From assembly GCF_900087015.1 (NCBI RefSeq), contig NZ_FLKP01000002.1, positions 496,001 through 560,000 on the forward strand: a stretch of DNA of 64,000 nucleotides, written 5' to 3'. The notes beneath the pieces are model-generated. The model did no database searches. It saw nothing but the letters and a program-made list of their open reading frames with translations, and had not been told where the DNA came from. Position 1 is the first letter of the stretch, and the number at the start of each line of letters is the position of its first letter. Source of the stretch: Christensenella timonensis (GTDB lineage: Bacteria; Bacillota; Clostridia; Christensenellales; Christensenellaceae). The position numbers were made by a program, and so were the translations under genes. Positions 1 through 8,086 of the stretch are shown one piece after another.

Positions 1-1157
1 ACGATGAATGGAGCAGCGTCACCAATCCCGCGCTTACGACGCTTACACAGGATGTACGCGAGATGGCGAGGTGCGCCGTAAAAACAATGATGGACAAAAT
101 TGACAAAAAACCGGTGGAAGAACCTGTGAAGCGCGTACATGTCGATATTACCGTGCGTAAATCAACGCGCGTGATCAACCGTGGCCCGTTCGGAGAGATC
201 GCGGTGCCGCCGGAAGATATCATGCTTAGCCGGTGGGAAGCGGAGCAGATCGAGGTGGGAAATTATAAAGTTGCGATTTCGTTTCACTATACCGGCACGG
301 AATGGACACGGCTGCATGAGCTTGCCATTCGCGATACGCTCGGCAAATACGGCGTACAGGTGATTTCCGTGATGGACGCAAACTTCGACCCGACGCTGCA
401 GGTCACGCAGTTAGAAGCGATCCGTATGCAAAGGCCGGACGCCATTATCGGCGTACCTGCGGATGAAAATATTACCGCTGGAAAATTTAAGGATCTTTCA
501 AAAACAACCAAGCTCGTACTGATCGGAAATGTGCCGCAGGGGCTCAACGCGGACGATTACTATAGCTGTGTTTCCGTAAACGAGCGCGAAAACGGACAAA
601 ACGCCGGAAAAATATTGGGCGAATACCTAAAGGGAAAAGGGAACGTTAAGGTGGGAATGCTCAATCACGGACTTCCCTTTCACATGACCAAGCAGCGCGA
701 CGCGGCGGCGGAGCAGGTACTGGTGGAAAACTATCCAGATATCGATATTGTCGATCAATTGAGCTTTTATAAGATCCCAAATGCGTATAGCGCATGCAGG
801 GAAATGATGGAGGCGCATCCTGAAATACGCGGACTTTACGTATCTTGGGAGCGTCCCGCTTTAGAAGCGATTCGCGCGCTCAAGGATATCGGCAGGACGG
901 ATGTTTCGGTTGTTACGGTTGACCTTGACCAGCAAATTGCCGAATATATGCAAAAGGGAGAGATTGTGCGCGGCGTTTCCGCGCAAAGGCCGTACGAACA
1001 GGGAGAGGCGGCGGCGCTGGCCGTTATTCACGCCCTGCTCGGAAAGAAACGGTACAAGTTTGTCGGCGTGCAGCCGGTGGTAGTACTTCCCAATGAACTG
1101 GCGCGCTCGTGGCATGATATTTTGCACATGCCCGCTCCGGATTTCCTAAAGCGGTAA
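1..1157 (+). CDS. LacI-family regulator, C-terminal part, with extra periplasmic-binding-protein domain (5' truncated)
   Basis: The frame is open from base 3, so the start lies outside the window. The first ~55 residues look like the end of a LacI/GalR effector domain: PALTTLTQDVREMARCAV, then a strand ending VRKSTR. Ordinary LacI proteins stop there. This one continues for ~310 residues with a second complete type-I periplasmic-binding fold. That second fold aligns along its length with the lipoprotein encoded at 2295-3473: shared GP-GE, GNYKVAISFHY, DANF, PDAI, TKQRD/TNQRD and QRPYEQG/QLPYDQG. It has no signal peptide, so it acts in the cytoplasm. It probably regulates the adjacent sugar operon, sensing the transported ligand through the copied domain. 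The HTH end is not visible; its presence is inferred from the LacI-type tail. Confidence 0.85.
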   Translation, partial: DEWSSVTNPALTTLTQDVREMARCAVKTMMDKIDKKPVEEPVKRVHVDITVRKSTRVINRGPFGEIAVPPEDIMLSRWEAEQIEVGNYKVAISFHYTGTEWTRLHELAIRDTLGKYGVQVISVMDANFDPTLQVTQLEAIRMQRPDAIIGVPADENITAGKFKDLSKTTKLVLIGNVPQGLNADDYYSCVSVNERENGQNAGKILGEYLKGKGNVKVGMLNHGLPFHMTKQRDAAAEQVLVENYPDIDIVDQLSFYKIPNAYSACREMMEAHPEIRGLYVSWERPALEAIRALKDIGRTDVSVVTVDLDQQIAEYMQKGEIVRGVSAQRPYEQGEAAALAVIHALLGKKRYKFVGVQPVVVLPNELARSWHDILHMPAPDFLKR

Positions 1158-1164
1158 GAGAAAA

Positions 1165-1174
1165 TTTACGTAAA
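1165..1174. promoter_or_regulatory. candidate LacI-type operator, upstream copy
   Basis: TTTACGTAAA is a perfect 10-bp palindrome with a central CG, typical of LacI/GalR operators. It lies just after the regulator stop codon. A near copy, TTTGCGTAAA, lies 91 bp downstream at 1256-1265. Assignment to the adjacent regulator is inference. Confidence 0.4.
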
Positions 1175-1227
1175 ATCATACGAAAAATTAGCAAAAAAAG
1201 AAAAAAAAATATTAAACTTCGTTTTGC

Positions 1228-1265
1228 TTGACCCTCTTTGGAATCGGTGTTAAGGTTTGCGTAAA
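1228..1265 (+). promoter_or_regulatory. candidate promoter and operator of sugar locus A
   Basis: TTGACC (1228-1233) is followed after 17 bp by TAAGGT, a weak -10. TTTGCGTAAA (1256-1265) overlaps the expected start region, where a repressor would block transcription. The rest of the 260-bp AT-rich gap holds another perfect palindrome, TGTGTACACA at 1376-1385, and no ORF. Confidence 0.4.
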
Positions 1266-1417
1266 TTAAGGGATTGCAGCGTGTTTTGTTTCAATTGCCC
1301 TGATAATCGATGAAGTAATATCCTGTATTTTGGTTTATCCACAAAAATTTACCTAACAACTTTTTATCAAGAATTTGTGTACACACATTTATCAAAAAAC
1401 ACTTAGGAGGGTCAAAA

Positions 1418-2230
1418 ATGAAGGTTACGTACTCGACAAACGCATGGTCGCCGGTCATGGCGCACTGCGCCGCGCCAAACAATGTGAACGGGGCATATTA
1501 TATGTGTCCGGGCAGCGATGAAGAAGCGATCGCAGGGATCGCGGCGGCGGGTTATGATTCCATCGAAATGTTTGACGGAAACCTGCTTGCTTACGAAGGC
1601 AGGGAAGAAGAATTAAGGGCGCTTCTCAAAAAGTACAATGTGGAGCTTCGTGCAATTTATTCCGCATGCTGCTTTATTTATGAGGAGATACTGCCCGAAG
1701 AGATGTACCGCCTCAGAAAAGCGGCGGAATTCGCAAGCCGGTTTGGCGCGACGCAAATTGCGCTGGGCGGCGGAGCGACAAGATATGACGGCATCAAAGA
1801 AAGCGATTACGCAAAGCTCGCGGCAGGGCTTGACACGGCATGTGAGGTCGCGGAAAGCTTGAAGATGACGGCAAGTTTTCATCCGCATATGGGGTCGTTG
1901 GTCGAATCGCCCGAGCAACTCGATAAGGTGATGGAAAAAACGCGCATTAAGTTGTGCCCGGATTGCGGACATGTGAAGCTGGGCGGCGGAGACCCACTGA
2001 CCGTAACCAAAAAATATGCGGACAGAATCCTTTATTTCCATTTAAAAGACGTAACAGAGGACGGTATGTTTTGTCCGCTCGGCGTAGGGACGATTGATTT
2101 TGCGCCTATCATCAAGACGCTGAAAGAACGCGGCGGAGAAATACTTTGGGTAGTGGAATGTGACGGGTGGAGCGGCGATGCGAACGAGGGCGCAAAGATC
2201 ACGGCAGAGTATTTGAAAAATCTTCTGTAG
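1418..2230 (+). CDS. sugar phosphate isomerase/epimerase-like TIM-barrel protein
   Basis: A 270-residue protein of the xylose-isomerase-like/AP endonuclease 2 superfamily (IolE, hydroxypyruvate isomerase and ketose epimerase relatives). Likely metal ligands are ordered as in the family: FHPH near 153, CPDCGHVKLGGGDP near 180, YFHLKD near 207 and VVECDGW near 250. It has no signal peptide, so it is cytoplasmic. AGGAGG lies just before the ATG. It is the first gene of the transporter operon and sits with a Gfo/Idh dehydrogenase. That pairing is common where a keto-sugar is epimerised or isomerised after oxidation. The exact reaction cannot be read from sequence. Confidence 0.85.
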   Translation: MKVTYSTNAWSPVMAHCAAPNNVNGAYYMCPGSDEEAIAGIAAAGYDSIEMFDGNLLAYEGREEELRALLKKYNVELRAIYSACCFIYEEILPEEMYRLRKAAEFASRFGATQIALGGGATRYDGIKESDYAKLAAGLDTACEVAESLKMTASFHPHMGSLVESPEQLDKVMEKTRIKLCPDCGHVKLGGGDPLTVTKKYADRILYFHLKDVTEDGMFCPLGVGTIDFAPIIKTLKERGGEILWVVECDGWSGDANEGAKITAEYLKNLL

Positions 2231-2294
2231 GGAAGAACGGTCTATTGGAAATGTTTTTGATAAAAAACAAGTATATACCCAGGAGGAAAAAGAA

Positions 2295-3473
2295 ATGAAA
2301 AAAGTAATGGCAATGGTTCTATGTCTGGTACTTTGTGTAGCAGCGTTTTCCGGCTGCGCACAGCAGGCGCCTGCAGCTTCACAGAGTGAAGCCCCCGCAG
2401 CACCTGAAAGTACAGCGCCTGCCGCATCCGAGAGTGCGGCGCCGTCGGAGAACGCCGCCTCGTCGGACGGCGAGGTTATGAGTAAAGGGCCGCATGGCGA
2501 GACGGCAGCTTCGGCAACCGATCTTAGTTTGACAGACGAAGAGCTTGCAAAAATCAAAGAAGGCAACTATAAAGTAGCGATTTCTTTCCATTATGCAGGC
2601 AACGACTGGTCTACAGCACAGCAGGCCGGGCTCCGTGATCAGTTTGAAAAAATGGGAATCGAGGTACTCTCCATAACAGACGCGAATTTCAAGCCGGAAC
2701 AGCAAATTTCCGACATTGAAAATGCGTTGTCCTTAAATCCGGATGCAATCGTAGCAATCCCGGTTGACGTCGTATCTTCTGCATCCGCCTTTAAAAAAGC
2801 CGCGGATGCAGGTGTGGAACTGGTATTCATGGATAACTGCCCGGACGGCCTTGAAGCGGGTGTGGATTACACTTCCGTTGTTTCGGCGGACAACTATGGA
2901 AACGGCGTAAAATCCGCGGAGATCATGGGGGAAGCGCTGGGCGGCAAAGGTAAGATCGCAATGGTTTACCATGACGCGAATTTCTTTGTGACAAACCAGA
3001 GAGACGAAGCGTTTGAAAAGACGATCAAAGAAAAATACCCGGATATTGAAATCGTGGAAAAAGCCGGATTTGACGACGAAAACAAGGGCGCGGAAATTGC
3101 GGACGCGCTGCTTACAAAGCATCCCGACTTAGACGGTATCTACGCATGCTGGGATATTCCGGCTGAGGGTGTTGTATCTGCGGCAAAAGCGGCAGGCAGA
3201 AACGATTTGGTGGTCACAACGATTGACCTTGGAAACAACATTGCGAAAATGATTGCGGCAAATGATGTTGTAGCCGGTTTGGGGGCACAGCTGCCTTATG
3301 ACCAGGGCGTTGCGGAAGCGATCCTGGTTGGGTATGCGCTTCTTGATAAAGAAGCTCCGCCATACATCGCGGTTCCGGCGCTGGGGGTTACGCATGACAA
3401 CGTGCTGGAAGCATATAAGACGGTATATCACACGGATGCGCCGCAAGAGATCCAGGACGCATATAAAAAATAA
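2295..3473 (+). CDS. sugar ABC transporter substrate-binding lipoprotein (locus A)
   Basis: A 392-residue RbsB-like protein. Residues 1-20 form a signal peptide ending in the lipobox FSGC, so the mature protein starts at a lipidated Cys near 20. An Ala/Ser/Pro/Glu-rich tether runs to about residue 58. The type-I binding fold begins at GNYKVAISFHY and contains FMDNCPDGL and a hinge/ligand strand at VVTTIDLGNNI. AGGAGGAAAAAGAA precedes the ATG. It captures the ligand outside the membrane for the ATPase/permease downstream. Its folded domain closely resembles the extra domain of the regulator at 1-1157. The ligand is unknown; the partners suggest a sugar or cyclitol. Confidence 0.93.
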   Translation: MKKVMAMVLCLVLCVAAFSGCAQQAPAASQSEAPAAPESTAPAASESAAPSENAASSDGEVMSKGPHGETAASATDLSLTDEELAKIKEGNYKVAISFHYAGNDWSTAQQAGLRDQFEKMGIEVLSITDANFKPEQQISDIENALSLNPDAIVAIPVDVVSSASAFKKAADAGVELVFMDNCPDGLEAGVDYTSVVSADNYGNGVKSAEIMGEALGGKGKIAMVYHDANFFVTNQRDEAFEKTIKEKYPDIEIVEKAGFDDENKGAEIADALLTKHPDLDGIYACWDIPAEGVVSAAKAAGRNDLVVTTIDLGNNIAKMIAANDVVAGLGAQLPYDQGVAEAILVGYALLDKEAPPYIAVPALGVTHDNVLEAYKTVYHTDAPQEIQDAYKK

Positions 3474-3488
3474 GGTAAACCATCTGAT

Positions 3489-3523
3489 CGGCGGGAAGGG
3501 GAGAAGCTCTCCTTTCCCCGCCG
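3489..3523 (+). other. intercistronic hairpin after binding-protein gene
   Basis: CGGCGGG near 3489 pairs with CCCGCCG near 3523 around an AGGGGAGA/TCTCCTTT inner stem with small bulges. No U-run follows, so it is more likely an mRNA-stabilising 3' end for the binding-protein message than a terminator. Confidence 0.55.
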
Positions 3524-3587
3524 AAAACAGGTTTCCGGCGATATTCCCATCCTCGGTTTTTAGTACACATAAAGGAGATACGATAAC

Positions 3588-4763
3588 ATGAAAACATACA
3601 AAGTTGGTTTGATCGGCGCAGGGTTTATGGCAAAGGCGCACTCCATCGCTTATGCGGGAATGCCTATGTTTTTCTGGCCCGCACCCGGCATGACGGAAAG
3701 AAAGACAATCGCAGACTTAACGCAGGAACGCGCGGACGCGGCGGCGGCATCGTTTGGATTTGAAAAAGGAACAGCAAACTGGCAAGACATTATTAACGAT
3801 CCACAAATCGATATCGTCGATATTTGTACGCCCAATGACGTACATGCTGAAATCGCGATCGCGGCGGCAGAAGCGGGTAAGCACATCCTGTGCGAAAAGC
3901 CTATTTCCAGAACGGTGGAAGAAGCAAAGGCAATGTACCACGCGGTAAAAAAAGCAGGCGTGATCAATATGCTTGCTTTCAACTACAGAAGGACGCCGGC
4001 GGTACAGCTTGCAAAAAAGTATATTGCGGAAGGCGCGTTGGGCGATATCCTCGATTTCCGCGCAACTTATTTGCAGGATTGGTCGGCAGACCCCAATTCG
4101 CCGCTTTCCTGGAGATTCCAGAAAAACATATGCGGCAGCGGCGCGCTGGGGGACATCGCAACGCATGTCGTAGACATGATGCGCTTTTTGGTGGGCGAAT
4201 TTGAAGAGGTCAACGCGCGCACGGCGACGTATATTGACGAGCGCCCCGTACAAACAGGATCTGTTGACAGCCTGGGCAATGTAAAGGGCGGCGATGATGT
4301 CCCGAAAGATAAGGTAGACGTGGATGATCAGTGCTTCTTTATGGTCAAAGCGGCAAAAGGCGTATTCGGAACGATTGAAGCAACGCGCAACGCATGGGGA
4401 CGGAACAATTTTATTACGTTTGAAATCCACGGTACAAAAGGTTCGGTAGCCTTTAATTATGAAAGAAGAGACGAACTGCAGGTTTGCTTCGCGAGCGACG
4501 AAGGCGACCGTCGCGGGTTCCGTACCGTATATACGGGGCCGGCGCACCCGTACGGGGAAGGCTTGTGGCCCATTCCCGCCCTGGGCATCGGCTATACGGA
4601 GACTAAGATCGTTGAGATGTATGATTTCATCAAGGCGATCGCGGAGAACAAGCAGGCAGACCCGAGTTTTCAGGATGGCTACAAGATTGAATTGATTTCC
4701 GACGCGGTACTTCGTTCCGCGCAATCTCAGCAATGGGAAAAGGTGGGCGCGATCGAAGAATAA
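3588..4763 (+). CDS. Gfo/Idh/MocA-family oxidoreductase (locus A)
   Basis: A 391-residue NAD(P)-dependent dehydrogenase. The N-terminal Rossmann motif is GLIGAGFMAKAH (residues 7-18). The family signature CEKPISRTVEEA near 103 contains the conserved Lys. The C-terminal alpha/beta domain includes GGSGALGDIATHVVD-like sequence near 185. Members oxidise or reduce sugars, inositols or aldoses and are cytosolic. AAAGGAG precedes the ATG. It lies between the binding-protein and ATPase genes of the same operon, so its substrate should derive from the imported compound. It may form a keto-sugar that the TIM-barrel enzyme processes. Confidence 0.9.
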   Translation: MKTYKVGLIGAGFMAKAHSIAYAGMPMFFWPAPGMTERKTIADLTQERADAAAASFGFEKGTANWQDIINDPQIDIVDICTPNDVHAEIAIAAAEAGKHILCEKPISRTVEEAKAMYHAVKKAGVINMLAFNYRRTPAVQLAKKYIAEGALGDILDFRATYLQDWSADPNSPLSWRFQKNICGSGALGDIATHVVDMMRFLVGEFEEVNARTATYIDERPVQTGSVDSLGNVKGGDDVPKDKVDVDDQCFFMVKAAKGVFGTIEATRNAWGRNNFITFEIHGTKGSVAFNYERRDELQVCFASDEGDRRGFRTVYTGPAHPYGEGLWPIPALGIGYTETKIVEMYDFIKAIAENKQADPSFQDGYKIELISDAVLRSAQSQQWEKVGAIEE

Positions 4764-4772
4764 TAAAAGCTA

Positions 4773-4812
4773 CCGTCCTTTCTGCCTTATGCGGAAAGGA
4801 CGGGTTTGCTTT
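4773..4812 (+). terminator. intra-operon attenuator hairpin before ABC ATPase gene
   Basis: CCGTCCTTTC (4773-4782) pairs perfectly with GAAAGGACGG (4794-4803), extended by TGC/GCG inside. A broken T-rich tail (GTTTGCTTT) follows. A partial terminator here would lower expression of the ATPase and permease relative to the binding protein. Confidence 0.5.
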
Positions 4813-4825
4813 GGCGGGGTGAAAA

Positions 4826-6319
4826 ATGAACGAATATATATTACAAATGAAACATGTGGATAAATCGTTCAATGGCGTAAAGGTTTTGGATGATGTGCAG
4901 TTTGACCTCAAAAGAGGGCATGTACACGCGCTGGTGGGCGGTAACGGAGCAGGGAAATCCACGCTGATGAAAATCCTGACCGGCATTTATACCAAGGACG
5001 CCGGAACGGTAACCGTGGACGAAAAAGACGTTCATTTTCTGAGTTATGCAGATGCGAACAAGGTTGGCATCCGCATGATTTTTCAGGAACTGAGCATTAT
5101 CCCCACGCTTACGGTCACGGAAAACATTTATCTGAACGAAGAAGAAAAGAAAGGCATGCTGCTGGACGACAAACGCATGCGAAAAGACGCAAAGGCACTC
5201 TTAGACCAGTTTGGCATCGATATTTCCCCAAGGGCAAAGGTAGCGGATTTGAGCGTGGGATTTTGCCAGTTGGTGGAGATCGCAAAGGCGCTTTCCAAGG
5301 AGGCAAAAATCCTGGTTATGGACGAGCCTACCGCCTCGCTTTCAGATAGCGAGGTAAAGCTACTCTTTAATATTGTACATATCTTAAAAGAAAGAGGCGT
5401 ATCCATTATCTATATCTCTCACAGAATGAACGAAATCTTAGAGATCGCGGACGAAGTGACGGTGCTGCGCGACGGGAAATATGTGACGACACAAGACGCC
5501 AAGGATTTGACGGTGGAGGCCATCATTGGATATATGCTGGGCGAAAAGCGCGGACGCGCATTTGAATACCATGAACGCGCGCTGACAGGCGAACAAAAAT
5601 GTATGCTCAAGGTGGAAGAACTGTGTGTAGACCATCTGGTCGATCATGTTTCTTTTGACGTAAAGGCGGGTGAAGTCATCGGGCTTGCGGGACTGATGGG
5701 GAGCGGGCGTACGGAAATCCTGGAAGCGCTCTTTGGAATTCGTAAAATACAAAACGGCAGCATTACGGTGGACGGAAAGAAAGCGAAAATCAAATGCGTG
5801 CAGGACGCGATCGATGCGGGATTTGCGCTTGTGCCCGAAGATCGTCGCAGGCAGGGATTGATTTTGGAACACAGCATTAAGGACAACATCCAGCTCCCCA
5901 TCTTTAAGCAAACCAAAAAGGGGCCGTTCATTGACAATTCCAAAATCAATGCTTATACGGAGCGAAACATTCAAGACTTAGATATCAAAACGGACGGTAT
6001 TAACAAGATTGCGAGCCTGTTATCGGGCGGCAATCAACAAAAGATCGTCATTGCGAAATGGCTCAATATAAACCCTAAGGTGTTGCTGCTGGACGAACCG
6101 ACGGCGGGCATCGATATCGGCGCAAAAGGGGAGATCATCAAGATTGTCGTCGATTATGCGGACAAAGGAAACAGCGTCATCGTGGTATCCTCCGAAATTG
6201 CCGAACTGATGGCGATGTGCGACAGGATCATCGTGCTGTTTGACGGCAAAGTCGTAGGCGAGCTGAACAGGGGAGATATAAAGGATGAGGAGGTAATCCA
6301 ACATGCAATCCAAGGATAA
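4826..6319 (+). CDS. sugar ABC transporter ATP-binding protein, two ATPase domains (locus A)
   Basis: A 497-residue RbsA/MglA-type protein. Domain 1 has Walker A GGNGAGKST (38-46), signature LSVGFCQ near 145 and Walker B ILVMDEPT near 163. Domain 2 starts near 255 and has the family-typical degenerate Walker A GLMGSGRTE, an intact signature LSGGNQQK near 398 and LLLDEPTAGIDIG. It energises import at the inner face of the membrane with the permease whose start overlaps its last codons. The full domain set supports a functional subunit. The substrate class is carbohydrate; exact specificity lies in the binding protein. Confidence 0.95.
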   Translation: MNEYILQMKHVDKSFNGVKVLDDVQFDLKRGHVHALVGGNGAGKSTLMKILTGIYTKDAGTVTVDEKDVHFLSYADANKVGIRMIFQELSIIPTLTVTENIYLNEEEKKGMLLDDKRMRKDAKALLDQFGIDISPRAKVADLSVGFCQLVEIAKALSKEAKILVMDEPTASLSDSEVKLLFNIVHILKERGVSIIYISHRMNEILEIADEVTVLRDGKYVTTQDAKDLTVEAIIGYMLGEKRGRAFEYHERALTGEQKCMLKVEELCVDHLVDHVSFDVKAGEVIGLAGLMGSGRTEILEALFGIRKIQNGSITVDGKKAKIKCVQDAIDAGFALVPEDRRRQGLILEHSIKDNIQLPIFKQTKKGPFIDNSKINAYTERNIQDLDIKTDGINKIASLLSGGNQQKIVIAKWLNINPKVLLLDEPTAGIDIGAKGEIIKIVVDYADKGNSVIVVSSEIAELMAMCDRIIVLFDGKVVGELNRGDIKDEEVIQHAIQG

Positions 6320-7271
6320 CACGCTGAGCAAGCATAAAATTGACTGGAGCAAATACATCGTATATTTTGCGTTTGCTGCCATGTTTATCTTTTTTTCGAT
6401 CTGGCTGAACGATAAGGGCTTTGTGTCCGTCAATAATATTTTAAACATCACACGCCAGACAGCAATGATTTCTATTATGGCGGTCGCAATGACGTTTGTC
6501 ATCGCGGCGGCGCAGATCGACCTTTCGGTAGGTGCGATCACGGCGATCTCGTCCCTAACATGCGCGCTGATGCTGCAAAACACAAACAACGTATTTTTGG
6601 CGCTCCTGGTACCGATCGCGCTGGGTATCGGGATTGGAGCGGCCAGCGGCTGGTTGGTGACCAAATTCAAAATTCCGGCGTTTTTGGTAACGCTGGGCAT
6701 GATGAATATTGTACGCGGCAGTGCGATGTGGCTGACAGATACGGCGGCTGTGCCGATTACAAACGAAGGATTCTGCTTTGCGTTTGGCATGGGCGACATC
6801 GGCGGATTCCCGGTGCTGCTTTTGTGGACGATCGTATTCGTTGTTTTTGGTGCATTGCTGCTCAATAAAACATCGTTTGGTAAGAGGGTGCTTGCTACAG
6901 GCGGCAATGAAGTGGCGGCGCGGTTTACGGGAATAAAGGTCAACCAGACAAAGCTGCTGACATTCGTGATGAGCGGGGCGTTTGCGGCCTTTGCGGGGAT
7001 CCTGTATTCCGGCAGGATGCAGGCGGGGCGTTATACGTTCGGCGACGGGGATGAAATGTCCGTTATCGCGGCGGTTATTTTGGGCGGTACGAGCATGGCA
7101 GGCGGAACAGGCTCCGTTATCGGCGCGTTCGTAGGCTCTATGCTGATGGGCATGATCAACAACGGATTGATTCTTGCAGGGCTGAGCGTTAGCCAGCAAA
7201 CGATCATCAGGGGTATCATCATCATTCTGGCGGTTGCGCTCTCGAACATCTCGAGAAAGAAAAAAGACTGA
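6303..7271 (+). CDS. sugar ABC transporter permease, RbsC-like (locus A)
   Basis: A 322-residue polytopic membrane protein of the branched-chain/ribose permease family. About eight to ten hydrophobic helices are visible, starting at residue 16. The cytoplasmic coupling loop reads GGNEVAARFTGIKVNQTK. AGGAGG at 6287-6292 fixes the ATG at 6303, giving a 17-bp overlap with the ATPase gene and suggesting translational coupling. Only one permease gene is present, so it presumably forms a homodimer. It is the last gene of the operon; a strong hairpin follows. Confidence 0.94.
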   Translation: MQSKDNTLSKHKIDWSKYIVYFAFAAMFIFFSIWLNDKGFVSVNNILNITRQTAMISIMAVAMTFVIAAAQIDLSVGAITAISSLTCALMLQNTNNVFLALLVPIALGIGIGAASGWLVTKFKIPAFLVTLGMMNIVRGSAMWLTDTAAVPITNEGFCFAFGMGDIGGFPVLLLWTIVFVVFGALLLNKTSFGKRVLATGGNEVAARFTGIKVNQTKLLTFVMSGAFAAFAGILYSGRMQAGRYTFGDGDEMSVIAAVILGGTSMAGGTGSVIGAFVGSMLMGMINNGLILAGLSVSQQTIIRGIIIILAVALSNISRKKKD

Positions 7272-7303
7272 CGATATATGTATTGCGTGCGGATAACCAT
7301 GTA

Positions 7304-7334
7304 ACAAAAAACGGCGGGATTTCCCGCCGTTTGT
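7304..7334. terminator. bidirectional terminator
   Basis: AACGGCGGGA pairs with TCCCGCCGTT (7310-7331). It has T-rich sequence on the right and an A-run on the left, so it can end both the sugar operon (+) and the nitroreductase-like gene (-). Confidence 0.85.
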
Positions 7335-7346
7335 ATTTGGGACAAG

Positions 7347-8069
7347 TCAGGCCACGTTTACATTGGCCATAAAAATATGTTTTCCGGGTACGGGGGATGG
7401 AGTGAAGTCAAATGCCGCTTCCTTGCCCTGGTGTTTTAAGGAAAGCCACAGGCAGCAAAGGGCGATCCCAATGTCGACCTGGTTCATCTTATCGATCAGC
7501 GGATGCTTTTTCCGGCTCACGACGATACGGTCGGCGCTGCCGCCAAAATACCATGGCTGCTTGTTGAGCGCAGACGGGGCAAGGCGTACCGGCTCCAATA
7601 TATGGTAGAGATCAGAAACGGGAGAAATATCATTCAAGGAATTCCGCTTGAACTCCGAAACATTTTTACGGTGCATTTCCTGCGCAGGCGTACCGAAGGA
7701 CAACGTGATGACGAATACCATGCCTGCGGGAGCTTCTACGCTGCCCTTGGATGGCCTGCTGCCGCCCCGCCAACAGGCGCCGATATTGTTGGCGGAAAGG
7801 TACAAGTCTACCTGCTCCATCAAAAACCCGGCATTCATACGGTAACCGTCCTTCTTTTCCGAATAGATGCACAGGCTTTGCGGCGCGTTTGTTTTGACGA
7901 TGCTTTGCGGCAGCAGCTTGATCTCGGTCCTGATATCCGGGATGAGCGGTTTTAATTCCGAGATAAACTTTTTCAGCGCATCGAGCGCATCTTGCGTGAG
8001 GGGCGTATCGTCGTATTTCCGTACGGATCTCCTGTGGGAAATAGCCTGGTATAAAGCTTCGTAATCCAT
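7347..8069 (-). CDS. nitroreductase-family protein
   Basis: About 240 residues. The N-terminus YQAISHRRSVRKYDDTPL matches the FMN-phosphate-binding start of nitroreductases (ISHRRSVR). A later LAPSALNKQPWYF corresponds to the family's (A)PSA-N-QPW segment. Two tandem half-domains seem present, as in the TM-nitroreductase group. I chose the ATG at 8069 (MDYEAL), which has GGAGG 8 bp upstream, over a TTG five codons earlier. The expected role is an FMN-dependent NAD(P)H oxidoreductase of unknown substrate. Its start is only 18 bp from the end of the upstream kinase gene, so the two are probably co-transcribed. Confidence 0.8.
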   Translation of the reverse strand: MDYEALYQAISHRRSVRKYDDTPLTQDALDALKKFISELKPLIPDIRTEIKLLPQSIVKTNAPQSLCIYSEKKDGYRMNAGFLMEQVDLYLSANNIGACWRGGSRPSKGSVEAPAGMVFVITLSFGTPAQEMHRKNVSEFKRNSLNDISPVSDLYHILEPVRLAPSALNKQPWYFGGSADRIVVSRKKHPLIDKMNQVDIGIALCCLWLSLKHQGKEAAFDFTPSPVPGKHIFMANVNVA

Positions 8070-8086
8070 CCTATGATCCTCCAAAA

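Noticed and set aside
3717-4733. 338-residue antisense open frame across the Gfo/Idh gene
   Set aside because: High coding bias on the opposite strand creates long shadow frames; the product has no domain and no ribosome site.
5250-5300. LSVG instead of LSGG in the first ATPase signature of the locus A transporter, and degenerate second Walker A
   Set aside because: Both are normal for the RbsA/MglA family and do not suggest a defect.
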